Notes: generated from the letters alone by a model not told the origin. Shown: positions 42,283 through 51,138, numbered from the stretch's first letter. The stretch is DNA of 64,000 nt from an uncultured Lachnospiraceae bacterium (GCA_910588955.1 CAJURQ010000002.1:261758-325757); one strand, 5' to 3'. A program made the numbers and translations.

Positions 42283-43653
42283 CTACTTCATAGCCGTCGT
42301 CTGGTTCTCCTCAACCCCCTCCGTACTCTCCGGCTTGATCAGAATCTTTAACGTCAGCAGCATCAGCTTCAAATCCAGCCACACGGAATACTGCTCAATA
42401 TACGTCAGATCAAGTTTCAATTTATCGTAGGGCGTCGTGTTGTATTTCCCGTAGACCTGCGCATAGCCTGCAAGCCCCGCTTTCACCTTCATGCGGAGCG
42501 CAAACTCCGGCATCTCCTTCATATAATCGTCAATGATATTCGGTCGCTCGGGTCTCGGTCCGATAAAGGACATCTCGCCCTTTAAAATATTAAAAAGCTG
42601 GGGGAGTTCGTCAATTCTCGTTGCGCGGATAAACTTCCCGATGGGCGTGACGCGTGGATCGTTTTTGGATGCCAGCCTTGCCACGCCGTCCTTCTCCGCA
42701 TTCTCCTCCATGCTCCTGAATTTTAAGATATAAAACTCCTTCCGGTCGCGGGTACAGCGTACCTGCTTGTAAAGAACCGGACCTCCGTCGTACAGCTTGA
42801 TCGCCACAGCCGTAATCAGCATAAAGGGGGAGGCGATCACCAGAAGCAGTATCGAGCAGACCAGATCAATCAGCCGTTTCACAACCCGCTGTTCCACTTT
42901 GAGGGAATACTCCCTCGTCAGATAAATAGGCGTGTCGAACAGGTGAAGCTGATCCGCCCCCTTGATCAGCACGTCGGAGATCTTGGGCATCGTGTACACC
43001 CGCACCGACAGGCTGTAGCAGTATTTTAACAGGGCGTTCCTGTCCACCGCGGAAATATCCCACAGCACCACTGCGCCGTAGCCGTTTTCGATCTCCGCCT
43101 TCACCGCCTCCATGCCCGCGGAGATGTTCAGACATTTTTTGATCTGATACTTGTCCTTCCTCGTCTCGAATTTTCTTACGATATCGTCAATCGGACGCTC
43201 CCCGTGTACAATCAAAATCTCTCTCGGCGGAAAAGCCTTGTAGTAGCAGGCATTGCAGAAAAACACCCACACACCCGCAAGCGCCGTCTGAATCAGCATT
43301 GTCCATACAATGGGACGCACATCCACAACCCAGTTCGCCATCAGTGAAATTTGAAAATAGGAAATCACGTTGACAAACAGCAGCGAAAACAACTCCGAGA
43401 TAAACACGTCCACGGGTTTCAGATAACCAATCTTCAACGCACCGTATGTATTTGCAAAGAAAAACAGCAGCACGAAATAAATCAAAAGAATCAGCACGTG
43501 CCCCTTGAAATAAAAACGAAAATTCCTGTGTGTTCTCAGAAACGGGTAATACGTCGTCAGCCAGAAGTACGCATAGACCGCCGTCTGGAAAATCAGCCCG
43601 ATAAAGGAAAGCTGTAAAATGATCAGTCTTTTTAAGGTTTCCACTTTTTTCAT
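42283..43653 (-). CDS. Polyprenyl-phosphate sugar-1-phosphate transferase (WcaJ/WbaP-like), initiating enzyme
   Basis: 456 residues. An N-terminal region with about four hydrophobic segments (to about residue 145) and a Rossmann-like middle part precede a further helix (about 270-295) and the catalytic domain. That domain has EFYILKFRSMEENAEKDG, DPRVTPIGKFIRATRIDELP, LFNILKGEMSFIGPRPE and the ending KLKLDLTYIEQYSVWLDLKL, all hallmark blocks of the family. It attaches the first sugar phosphate to undecaprenyl phosphate and so starts repeat-unit synthesis at the membrane. It lies upstream of the Wzz and Wzy genes, separated by the inverted-repeat element. The RBS GAGG is 13 bases from the start, on the weak side. 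Confidence 0.93.
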   Translation of the reverse strand: MKKVETLKRLIILQLSFIGLIFQTAVYAYFWLTTYYPFLRTHRNFRFYFKGHVLILLIYFVLLFFFANTYGALKIGYLKPVDVFISELFSLLFVNVISYFQISLMANWVVDVRPIVWTMLIQTALAGVWVFFCNACYYKAFPPREILIVHGERPIDDIVRKFETRKDKYQIKKCLNISAGMEAVKAEIENGYGAVVLWDISAVDRNALLKYCYSLSVRVYTMPKISDVLIKGADQLHLFDTPIYLTREYSLKVEQRVVKRLIDLVCSILLLVIASPFMLITAVAIKLYDGGPVLYKQVRCTRDRKEFYILKFRSMEENAEKDGVARLASKNDPRVTPIGKFIRATRIDELPQLFNILKGEMSFIGPRPERPNIIDDYMKEMPEFALRMKVKAGLAGYAQVYGKYNTTPYDKLKLDLTYIEQYSVWLDLKLMLLTLKILIKPESTEGVEENQTTAMK

Positions 43654-43657
43654 GGTC

Positions 43658-44479
43658 TTATATCCGCCTCATCGTCGCTCTGTACGCCCAGAACACAAAA
43701 TAGAATGCGCCGGCAAAAACAGAGAGTTTCTCCTGCCTGCGGTACAGATTCCAGATCCGTTTCACCGCCTTAAATTTATTGGAAGACAGGGACTTTGCCG
43801 GTCTTCTGTAGACCGCAAGCACTTCGTCCAGCCCGTGCGCCGTATACCCGGCACGCAAAATCTGCCACCATGTCGCCGTGTCCTCACTCTCCACCCGCGG
43901 CATCCGCATCAGTTCATCCGGGACAATATTCCGGTCAATCACAACGGTGGTCGTAAAAATAATCGTCCGGGACAGCGCCTTTTTATAGGTCAGCGTCTCA
44001 GGCACATGCACCACCCTGCCGGTAGGTTGCGCCTCCTCGTCACCGAACTCATAGGCAGAAAACGAAAAGCACGCCCCTTTTTCTCTTATAAAGGAAAGCT
44101 GCTTTCTAAGCTTGTCCGAAACCCAGATATCGTCCGCATCAAGAAACGCGATATACTGTCCACCCGCCAGATCCATACCCGTATTGCGCGCCGCGGCAGC
44201 TCCTTCATTTTTATTCTTACAGATAAGGAACACTTTTTTTTCGTCCCCGCACAGATATTCCTCAACCCGCCCCACATTTTCAATCGCCGTCTCCGCCGGA
44301 TGATGCTCGTAAGCGAAAAGCCTTTTTTCTATCACTTCCACGCTTCCGTCCCCGGAGCAGTCGTCCACCAGCAAAAGCTCCCATCTGCCGTATGTCTGCG
44401 AGAACACCATCTCAATCGTATCGGCAATATACGCCGCCGCCCGGTACACCGGCACGATAATGCTGACCAGCCCGCTCAC
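43658..44479 (-). CDS. GT2 glycosyltransferase
   Basis: About 273 residues. The GT-A domain begins GLVSIIVPVYRAAAYI, has LLVDDCSGDGSVEVIE, ARNTGMDLAGGQYIAFLD and the metal-binding ADDIWVSDKL. A C-terminal region without membrane helices follows. It probably adds an early sugar to the lipid-linked unit. I prefer the GTG start at 44479, with GAGGG five bases upstream. The longer frame begins with a TTG at 44491 inside the upstream gene's end. Confidence 0.9.
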   Translation of the reverse strand: MSGLVSIIVPVYRAAAYIADTIEMVFSQTYGRWELLLVDDCSGDGSVEVIEKRLFAYEHHPAETAIENVGRVEEYLCGDEKKVFLICKNKNEGAAAARNTGMDLAGGQYIAFLDADDIWVSDKLRKQLSFIREKGACFSFSAYEFGDEEAQPTGRVVHVPETLTYKKALSRTIIFTTTVVIDRNIVPDELMRMPRVESEDTATWWQILRAGYTAHGLDEVLAVYRRPAKSLSSNKFKAVKRIWNLYRRQEKLSVFAGAFYFVFWAYRATMRRI

Positions 44480-44480
44480 T

Positions 44481-45431
44481 TTATCCCTCAAGCTCCTGTC
44501 CCCCGATCTCTTCCCTGACCAGATAGATCGGTCTTCTCTTCACTTCCATATAGGTCTTTGATAAGTATTGCCCGACAATCCCCAGACAAAACAGCTGCAC
44601 GCCGCTGACCATCATAATAATACAGACTAGGGAAGGCCAGCCGGAAGTCGGGTCGCCAAACAAAAGTTTGCGCACGATCGTGACAATAATAATGATAAAA
44701 GCAACGAGACAGAAGAGCACCCCCACTACAGACGCTATCGTAAGCGGCACTGTAGAAAATGCGATAATTCCCTCGAGAGAGTACAGGAAAAGTTTCCAGA
44801 ACGACCACTTCGTCTCTCCCTTTCTGCGCTCCACGTTCTCGTACTCCAGCCACTTCGTCTCATAGCCGACCCATCCGAAAATACCCTTGGTAAAGCGGTT
44901 ATACTCCGACATGGACAAGATCGCGTCCACCACCTGCCTCGTCATCAGGCGGTAATCCCTTGCGCCATCCACAATCTCTGTCCGGGATATCTTGTTCATC
45001 AGCTTGTAAAACATCCGCGCAAAAAAAGAGCGGATAACGGGTTCTCCCTTTCTGGTCACCCGCCGGGTCGCCACCGAATCATATCCCTGTTCGATATAGG
45101 AGTACATCTCCGGCAGAAGCGAGGGCGGATCCTGCAGATCCGCGTCCATCAGCACGGCAAAATCCCCCCTGCATTTCTGCAGACCGGCATAGATCGCCGC
45201 CTCTTTTCCGAAATTGCGGGAAAAGGAAATAAGGCGCACACGCCCGTCCTGTGCATGAAGCTTCTTCACCTCAGAAACCGTGTGATCTTTGGAACCGTCA
45301 TCTACGTATAATATTTCAAGCTCTAACTGTTTTTCGCGGAAAAAATCCGCATTCTTACATAACTCATCATAAAAATCCCTGACATTCTCCTCTTCGTTGT
45401 AGCAGGGTACGATGACGCTCAATCGTTTCAT
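44481..45431 (-). CDS. DPM/GtrB-like GT2 polyprenyl-phosphate sugar transferase
   Basis: 316 residues. The GT-A domain begins LSVIVPCYNEEENVRDFY, with VDDGSKDHTVSEVKK, FGKEAAIYAGLQKC and LMDADLQDPPSLLPEM giving the DxD motif. Two C-terminal membrane helices (about 228-255 and 265-290) end VGQYLSKTYMEVKRRP, as in GtrB and DPM synthases. It should load a sugar onto polyprenyl phosphate for use by GT-C enzymes outside the membrane, with GtrA assisting. It is the first gene after the terminator of the Spo0A-like gene, with GAAGGAG eight to nine bases upstream of its start. Confidence 0.92.
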   Translation of the reverse strand: MKRLSVIVPCYNEEENVRDFYDELCKNADFFREKQLELEILYVDDGSKDHTVSEVKKLHAQDGRVRLISFSRNFGKEAAIYAGLQKCRGDFAVLMDADLQDPPSLLPEMYSYIEQGYDSVATRRVTRKGEPVIRSFFARMFYKLMNKISRTEIVDGARDYRLMTRQVVDAILSMSEYNRFTKGIFGWVGYETKWLEYENVERRKGETKWSFWKLFLYSLEGIIAFSTVPLTIASVVGVLFCLVAFIIIIVTIVRKLLFGDPTSGWPSLVCIIMMVSGVQLFCLGIVGQYLSKTYMEVKRRPIYLVREEIGGQELEG

Positions 45432-45471
45432 AAATCAGTCTCCTTCAATGGTAAGTTTACCACATTTGCAT

Positions 45472-45498
45472 AAAAAAAGGAAGAGACGCATCTCTTCC
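45472..45498 (-). terminator. Rho-independent terminator after the Spo0A-like gene
   Basis: On the minus strand a perfect eight-base stem GGAAGAGA/TCTCTTCC with a four-base loop is followed by seven T. It lies just after the Spo0A-like gene and 40 bases before the start of the next glycan gene, so that unit needs read-through, antitermination or a promoter in the remaining 40 bases. Confidence 0.92.
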
Positions 45499-45506
45499 CT
45501 TACAAT

Positions 45507-45887
45507 TCATATCAAATTGTTTTTTAACCGTATGTAGTCCGCCACAACGGCGATGTATTCGCTGTTCGTCGGTCTGGTATACTCCAGCGTATTGCTGTAA
45601 CCGAACAATTCCTCAAAGAGATCGCTGTTTCCCCTCTCCCACGATACTTCAATCGCATTGCGGATCGCACGCTCAATCTTTGTGTCCGTAGTCTGGTACA
45701 TCTTCGCCAAATCCGGGTACAGCAGCTTCGTCACGCTCCCCACCAGTTCCATATCCTCCACACACATCCCCACTGCACTCCGCAAGAACTGATAACCCCG
45801 CAGATGCGCCGGTATACCTAATTCCAGCATAAAATCGGAGATTGTTCTCTCAAGCTCCCTCGGACTAATCATATTCTGTTGTGTCAT
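45507..45887 (-). CDS. Stand-alone Spo0A C-terminal DNA-binding domain protein
   Basis: 126 residues. The whole protein corresponds to the effector domain of Spo0A (PF08769): ELGIPAHLRGYQFLRSAVGM, VTKLLYPDLAKMYQTT, then the recognition-helix region TDTKIERAIRNAIEVSWERG, and FGYSNTLEYTRPTNSEYIAV at the end. There is no receiver domain, so it cannot be switched by phosphorylation in the usual way. Spo0A binds 0A boxes, and two exact copies lie just upstream, so self-regulation is likely. The start is the ATG 45887 following AAAGGAGTAAGAGGGGA; the longer frame from 45971 would run through the 0A boxes. It lies at the head of the glycan genes and may control them. Confidence 0.9.
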   Translation of the reverse strand: MTQQNMISPRELERTISDFMLELGIPAHLRGYQFLRSAVGMCVEDMELVGSVTKLLYPDLAKMYQTTDTKIERAIRNAIEVSWERGNSDLFEELFGYSNTLEYTRPTNSEYIAVVADYIRLKNNLI

Positions 45888-45920
45888 TCCCCTCTTACTC
45901 CTTTGCAAATAATGATACAA

Positions 45921-45928
45921 TTCGACAA
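45921..45928 (-). promoter_or_regulatory. 0A box, proximal
   Basis: Exact TTGTCGAA on the minus strand, 33 bases upstream of the Spo0A-like start. It matches the Spo0A recognition sequence. A possible -10 (TATCAT) lies a few bases downstream. Confidence 0.7.
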
Positions 45929-45946
45929 ATGTAGTTATCTGTTTCT

Positions 45947-45954
45947 TTCGACAA
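45947..45954 (-). promoter_or_regulatory. 0A box, distal
   Basis: A second exact TTGTCGAA in the same orientation, 26 bases upstream of the first. Both boxes lie on the same face-to-face spacing class (about two and a half helical turns apart) within the presumed promoter of the Spo0A-like gene. Confidence 0.7.
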
Positions 45955-46031
45955 TCATACCAAAAATGCATCGTACTGTAAACGGTAATTTATCGCGCCG
46001 GGAATGAGATTTTCGGGAAAAATGCTTTCTC

Positions 46032-46973
46032 CTACAGCCTCGCCCCATTCACGTTTTCCTTAAACCACTCGTAAGCGAGCTGCACGCCCTCCTCCAGTTC
46101 CACCTTATGCTGCCAGCCTAACCCGTGGAGTTTCGTCACGTCCGTAAGTTTTCTGGGCGTGCCGTCCGGCATCGTCTGATCCCAGACAATCTGCCCGCGA
46201 TAGTCCACGACCCTCTTTACCGTCTCCGCCAGCTCCTTGATCGTCACTTCCTTGCCGGTGCCGATATTGACATGCTGCTCTCCGCTGTAGTTCTCCAACA
46301 GGAACACACAGGCGTCCGCCATGTCGTCCACATATAAGAACTCCCGAAGCGGTGTTCCCGTCCCCCACAGCGTAACCATAGGCGAGCCGTTCACCTTCGC
46401 CTCATGGAACTTGCGGATCATTGCCGGCATCACATGGGAGCCTTCCAGATCGTAATTATCGTGCGGTCCGTACAGATTTGTAGGCATACAGCTGATGAAA
46501 TCATCGCCGTACTGCCGCTTGTAGAACTTGCACATTTCAAGCCCCGCGATTTTCGCGATGGCATACGCCTCGTTCGTCTCCTCCAAGGGACCTGTCAGCA
46601 GAGCGTCCTCCGGGATCGGCTGCGGCGCCATTCTCGGATAAATACACGTGCTCCCCAGAAACAGCAGCTTTTTCACGTGATGCTCATGACAGCATTGGAT
46701 AACATTACACTGTATCTGCATATTCTCGTAGGCGAACTCCGCCGGCGCGGTGTTGTTCGCATTGATGCCGCCCACCTTTGCCGCCGCCAGAACGACGACA
46801 TCCGGACGCTCTTTTTCAAAGAACTCCCGCACCTCCTGTTGACTTGTTAGGTCAAGCTCCTTATGCGTCCTGCCGACAATGTTTTCATAGCCCTTTGCCT
46901 GTAAGGAGCGCACAATCGCGCTGCCCACCAGCCCTCTGTGACCTGCCACGTAAATTTTGTCTGTTTTATTCAT
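46032..46973 (-). CDS. fcl: GDP-L-fucose synthase
   Basis: 313 residues, the usual length. An SDR enzyme that epimerises and reduces GDP-4-keto-6-deoxymannose to GDP-L-fucose with NADPH. The N-terminal cofactor loop KIYVAGHRGLVGSAIVRSL, the catalytic block FLGSTCIYPRMAPQPIPED with Ser, and EAYAIAKIAGLEMCKFYK with Tyr and Lys are intact. REFLYVDDMADACV follows. Together with gmd it makes GDP-fucose from GDP-mannose. Start at ATG 46973; the SD is weak (GGAG 12 bases upstream). A good sigma-A promoter lies about 75 bases upstream. Confidence 0.94.
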   Translation of the reverse strand: MNKTDKIYVAGHRGLVGSAIVRSLQAKGYENIVGRTHKELDLTSQQEVREFFEKERPDVVVLAAAKVGGINANNTAPAEFAYENMQIQCNVIQCCHEHHVKKLLFLGSTCIYPRMAPQPIPEDALLTGPLEETNEAYAIAKIAGLEMCKFYKRQYGDDFISCMPTNLYGPHDNYDLEGSHVMPAMIRKFHEAKVNGSPMVTLWGTGTPLREFLYVDDMADACVFLLENYSGEQHVNIGTGKEVTIKELAETVKRVVDYRGQIVWDQTMPDGTPRKLTDVTKLHGLGWQHKVELEEGVQLAYEWFKENVNGARL

Positions 46974-47043
46974 AGTAATACCCGTCTCCATTTCTATTAT
47001 AATGCCCTATTGCGTCAGTCCTTACTTCCGCTTTATCTCTTGT

Positions 47044-47072
47044 ATTATAGAAGAAAAACGTACAGATTGCAA
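47044..47072 (-). promoter_or_regulatory. Sigma-A promoter of fcl
   Basis: On the minus strand TTGCAA (47067-47072) and TATAAT (47044-47049) are exactly 17 bases apart, with a perfect -10 and a four-of-six -35. The transcript would start near 47037, giving a leader of about 65 bases. Confidence 0.7.
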
Positions 47073-47110
47073 CGGTTTCCAAACCAAACCGCACCCACTG
47101 CCCGCAGCCG

Positions 47111-48985
47111 CTATTCCGCCGCCCGAAAGCCGTCCTCTATCCCATCGCCGAGAAACACAATATCCGCCTCCGCCGGGGAGGACGGAAAGCTGTCGTACCC
47201 CGTCTGATCCCCCTCCACCGGACAGTAGAAAGTGACGCCCTCTATCTCATAGGCATATGTCTCATAATTCTCATACTCTTTTTGGACAATCCAGTAATCA
47301 TTGACATAGGAACCCACAATTTCCCGCGCCAGCGCAAAACCTTTGTAGAGCAGAAGGAGCGCCGCCGCCACAGACATCGCGCGCCCCGCCGCAAGCCGCC
47401 ACCCACGATTCTGCACTCTGTCATTCTGCACTCCTGCAACGCCCCGTCCATCCTGTGCCCGAAACCCAGCCGTTGTCTGTCCGTCATCCGCCGCGCAGTG
47501 CATCGCCAGATCGTAAATTCCCCCGAACACCACCGCCGCCGTCAGATACACCCAGACACAGCCGTAGCGGATCAGCGGCGAGGTGCACAGCCAAAAGAGA
47601 AAAGAGCCTGCCACGGCTGCCTGTGCCATAAAAAGAGCGGGAACTGTCACGCCGCCCCGTCCCCCAGCTGAATCCGCCGGAGAGCTCTCTGCTGCCATAC
47701 GCCGTCTCCACATCAGATACACCGCTTCCGTAAACAGCGCAGCAACTGCCGCTGCCGCCGCCAGCACAAGAATCTTGTCACTGCCCGCCAGTGCCCGAAA
47801 CCATCCGGGCAGCCATTCCCGCACAGACATGTCAAACTGCGCCACATCCGTGTAGCCTCTGCCCCAGACCTGAATCTCTCTGGCGTCATAGTCCGCCAGC
47901 CCTTTCGGGATTTTCCAGACCACATCAAACAGATCGATCTGCGTAAAGGGATAGACCAGCCACCCCGAAATCACCACATTCCGGATAAAAAAGGGAAGCG
48001 CCGTGACAATGCCAAGCCCCAGATATGCTCCAGTCTCTCCCCACCGTTTCTCCCGAATCAGACGACACGCCGGATATATCGTGAGCAGTAAGATCAACGC
48101 CGCCGACAGCTTTACCGTCAGCAGAAACACGCCGAGCACACATAAAAGGGCGTAGGGCAGAATCTCCCGCTCCCCGCGCTCCGCAAGGTCCAGCCACTTT
48201 ATCACGATATAAAACGCCATAAGCACCATGAAATAATCCGAGGCGGGGGAAATCATCTCGTCAAAAACATTCACCAGATAGTAGACGCACATGATCCTTG
48301 CGAAATCACTTGTCCGAAGCCGCCCCTCCCGCAGAGATTTTCTGATCGGCAGACAGAACGCCGCCAGCAAAAACGCAAGCCATCCCGCCGCGCAGTGATA
48401 GGACTGCCCGCCCAGAAAAGCCATACTGTAAAGCGCAGACAAAGCAAAGGAAGAACTGTTGTATGCCAGCCTGCAATGCAGATTGCCCAGCCCCTTCACC
48501 GCGCCATACTCCTCGAGCCAGCGGATGCTCTGCGCATGGTAAAGTCCCGTGTCGTAGTGAATCATACCCCGGGATGTGCCGTAGGCAAATATAAGAAACA
48601 GATCCAAAACTACACAGAATCCCAAAATACTTGACTGCCTGCTCCCGTTTCCTCCGGCAAACGTTTTCTTCGCCGAAAACACAAGCTGCCGAATTGTCCC
48701 TGCAAACACCTTTCTGTCGACCACAACGGTCAACATGCAGAAAACGCACAAAACTACATTCGCCGCCAACCCAACACCCGCAAACAGACTGAAAAACTGC
48801 GCGTAGACCGTCACACACACCAGTCCGCAAATAAAACAGGCATCAGCGGTGATACACCCTGTGCAATCGTGTACACAATTGTGTGTGTAATAAGGAATGT
48901 GCCGCGTGATGACACGCAGCACACCATATCCGATGATAAATGTAGTTATACCCATGTAGAGCCAGATAAAAATTACCGACAACAT
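47111..48985 (-). CDS. LIC_10190/DUF8201-like polytopic membrane protein
   Basis: 624 residues with about a dozen membrane helices and a soluble C-terminal end of about 80 residues (ending EGDQTGYDSFPSSPAEADIV). The loop RGMIHYDTGLYHAQSIRWLEEYG and the following GLGNLHCRLAYNSSSFALSA match the LIC_10190 family, a GT-C-like group. The aspartate in YDTGLYH is a candidate catalytic residue. Activity is unproven. It sits between gmd and fcl, so a fucose- or deoxysugar-linked role is possible but inferred. The ribosome binding site is weak. Confidence 0.7.
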   Translation of the reverse strand: MLSVIFIWLYMGITTFIIGYGVLRVITRHIPYYTHNCVHDCTGCITADACFICGLVCVTVYAQFFSLFAGVGLAANVVLCVFCMLTVVVDRKVFAGTIRQLVFSAKKTFAGGNGSRQSSILGFCVVLDLFLIFAYGTSRGMIHYDTGLYHAQSIRWLEEYGAVKGLGNLHCRLAYNSSSFALSALYSMAFLGGQSYHCAAGWLAFLLAAFCLPIRKSLREGRLRTSDFARIMCVYYLVNVFDEMISPASDYFMVLMAFYIVIKWLDLAERGEREILPYALLCVLGVFLLTVKLSAALILLLTIYPACRLIREKRWGETGAYLGLGIVTALPFFIRNVVISGWLVYPFTQIDLFDVVWKIPKGLADYDAREIQVWGRGYTDVAQFDMSVREWLPGWFRALAGSDKILVLAAAAAVAALFTEAVYLMWRRRMAAESSPADSAGGRGGVTVPALFMAQAAVAGSFLFWLCTSPLIRYGCVWVYLTAAVVFGGIYDLAMHCAADDGQTTAGFRAQDGRGVAGVQNDRVQNRGWRLAAGRAMSVAAALLLLYKGFALAREIVGSYVNDYWIVQKEYENYETYAYEIEGVTFYCPVEGDQTGYDSFPSSPAEADIVFLGDGIEDGFRAAE

Positions 48986-49078
48986 TTCAGATATACGTTT
49001 CCTCTATTTTTACTTCTGCCCAACGCGTTCCGCCCTGCTGATTTCTTCCAGCAGTCTTTAAACGCAGCCGACATCCCG

Positions 49079-50146
49079 TCAGTTTTCACCCTGCGCCTTG
49101 TACTCCTCGCAGCTCATTCCCGCGATTTCCTTTAAGTCAGCGTCCATCATCATAGATACCAGCCCCTTAAAGTCCACCTTCCGTTTCCAGCCAAGCTCCT
49201 TCTCCGCCTTCGCGCAGTTGCCCCACAAAAACTCCACCTCCGCAGGGCGGTAAAACTCGGGATTCACGTCAACAAGCAGGCGGTCGCTCTTCGCGTCATA
49301 ACCCTTCTCATTAACGCCCGTTCCTTCCCAGCGTATCTGAATGCCAAGCTCCGCGAAAGCCGCCTCCACAAACTCTCTTACCGTGTGCGTCTCGTTCGTC
49401 GCAAGCACATAGTCGTCGGGCTTGTCCTGCTGCAACATCAGCCACATGCCTTCTATATAGTCGCCTGCAAATCCCCAGTCTCTCTTCGCGTTCATATTGC
49501 CGAGGGAAAGCTTTTCCTGTTTACCCGCAATGATATTCGCGATTGCCAGCGTGATCTTTCTCGTCACAAAGTTCTCGCCGCGTCTGGGGGATTCGTGGTT
49601 AAAGAGAATGCCGTTGCAGGCAAACATGTTGTAAGACTCTCTGTAATTTACCGTAATCCAGTAAGAATAAAGCTTTGCCGCACCGTAAGGACTCTTCGGA
49701 TAAAAAGGCGTTTTCTCACTCTGCGGCGCCGTCTCCGGGATGCCGCCGAAAAGCTCCGAGGTGGACGCCTGATAATATCTGCACGTGCCGCCGTTTACAC
49801 GAATCGCCTCCAACAATTTCAGGGTGCTTACGCCCGTAGCCTCCGCCGTGTACTCCGGCACCTCAAATGATACGCCCACATGGGACTGCGCCGCCAGATT
49901 ATACACTTCCGTCGGGCGGATCTCCGCAATCAGCCTCATCAGATTGCTGGAGTCCGTGGTATCCGCATAGTGCAGGAAGAATTTTACTTTATGGTAGTCC
50001 GACTGGATCAGATGATCGATCCTTCCCGTATTAGCGATACTGTGCCTGCGGACCAGACCGTGCACCTCATACCCTTTCTCCAGAAGAAACTCCGCCAAAT
50101 AGGAGCCGTCCTGTCCTGTGATTCCCGTAATTAAAGCTATTTTCTG
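49079..50146 (-). CDS. gmd: GDP-mannose 4,6-dehydratase
   Basis: 355 residues, full length. It converts GDP-mannose to GDP-4-keto-6-deoxymannose, the precursor of GDP-fucose. The cofactor loop KIALITGITGQDGSYLAEFL, NLAAQSHVGVSFEVPEYTA, the catalytic TSELFGGIPETAPQSEKTPF and KSPYGAAKLYSYWITVNYRE with Tyr and Lys, and NHESPRRGENFVTRKIT are all intact. The C-terminal VDVNPEFYRPAEVEFLWGN is also conserved. Start at ATG 50146 with AAGGA upstream; the longer frame from 50170 has no SD. It feeds fcl, two genes downstream. Confidence 0.95.
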   Translation of the reverse strand, partial: QKIALITGITGQDGSYLAEFLLEKGYEVHGLVRRHSIANTGRIDHLIQSDYHKVKFFLHYADTTDSSNLMRLIAEIRPTEVYNLAAQSHVGVSFEVPEYTAEATGVSTLKLLEAIRVNGGTCRYYQASTSELFGGIPETAPQSEKTPFYPKSPYGAAKLYSYWITVNYRESYNMFACNGILFNHESPRRGENFVTRKITLAIANIIAGKQEKLSLGNMNAKRDWGFAGDYIEGMWLMLQQDKPDDYVLATNETHTVREFVEAAFAELGIQIRWEGTGVNEKGYDAKSDRLLVDVNPEFYRPAEVEFLWGNCAKAEKELGWKRKVDFKGLVSMMMDADLKEIAGMSCEEYKAQGEN

Positions 50147-50233
50147 CATTTCATTTATCCTTTCTGCCAAAATCTCTGTTCAGGCAAATATTCTGTTAAA
50201 GCAGGCTTCCCACTGTACTCTCGCGCCTGCGCC

Positions 50234-51079
50234 CTATCCCTGCTTCTTTAGGTATTCCTCGATGGCGTCATGCCAGTCCGCAAACATAAAGTCAGTCGTC
50301 ATTTTAAACACATAATTTTCCAAAATGGAATAAGCCGGACGCTTCACCGCCGCGCCGTACTCCTCCGAGGTAATCGCCTCCACTACAGTCTTTTTCCCCG
50401 CCAGACGGAAAATCTCCTCCGTGAACTGTGCCCAGCTGCAGTCCCCCTCACAGGTGGCGTGGAACAGCCCGTAATTTTCCGTGGGAAGCAGGTACGCAAT
50501 GGCTTTCGCAAGCTCCGCCGCACTGGTGGGCGATCCCACCTGATCCCGCACCACCCTCACTTTATCGTTCGTCTCGGAGAGACGCAGCATCGTCTTTACA
50601 AAGTTCTTCCCGTCCCCGTAGAGCCATGCCGTGCGCAGGATAAAGTGCCTGTCGCTGAACTCTTTCACAAATTCTTCCCCCGCCAGTTTCGTCCTGCCGT
50701 ATGCGCCCTGCGGACCAACCGGATCGGTTTCCTTGTAAGGTCTCGTCCCGTTTCCGTCAAACACATAATCTGTGGAAATATGCATCAGCTTCGCGCCCGT
50801 CTCGTTCGCCGCGATACTTAAATTTCGCGCGCCGATGGCGTTAATGCGAAAAGCGAGATCCTCCTCCTTCTCACATGCCTCCACCGCCGTGTAAGCCGCA
50901 CAGTTGATAATGGCATAAGGTTTCACTTCTCTGGCGAACTTCATCACCTCGTCTACCTTCGTGATGTCCAGTTCCCCCACATCCGTGTTCACCAGTTCGT
51001 ATTCCGTGCTGCCTGCGTATTCCAGATTGACGGCACGTCCAAGCTGCCCGTTGCAGCCTGTTACGATTATCTTCTTCAT
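50234..51079 (-). CDS. rfbD: dTDP-4-dehydrorhamnose reductase
   Basis: 281 residues, an SDR enzyme of the RmlD type. It reduces dTDP-4-keto-rhamnose to dTDP-L-rhamnose. IIVTGCNGQLGRAVNLEYAG, INCAAYTAVEACEKEEDLA, HISTDYVFDGNGTRPYKET and GPQGAYGRTKLAGEEF with the Tyr-Lys pair are all present, and LRTAWLYGDGKNFVKTML continues the family pattern. No rmlA, rmlB or rmlC is in the window, so the precursor comes from elsewhere. Start at ATG 51079, with AAGG about 11 bases upstream. It is the first gene of the glycan locus, and a weak promoter is possible near 51139-51167. Confidence 0.93.
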   Translation of the reverse strand: MKKIIVTGCNGQLGRAVNLEYAGSTEYELVNTDVGELDITKVDEVMKFAREVKPYAIINCAAYTAVEACEKEEDLAFRINAIGARNLSIAANETGAKLMHISTDYVFDGNGTRPYKETDPVGPQGAYGRTKLAGEEFVKEFSDRHFILRTAWLYGDGKNFVKTMLRLSETNDKVRVVRDQVGSPTSAAELAKAIAYLLPTENYGLFHATCEGDCSWAQFTEEIFRLAGKKTVVEAITSEEYGAAVKRPAYSILENYVFKMTTDFMFADWHDAIEEYLKKQG

Positions 51080-51138
51080 GTCTGTTTCGCCCTTTCCCGG
51101 TTCCTTTCCAGTCGTCCACAACTGGATTCATGTCTTAT

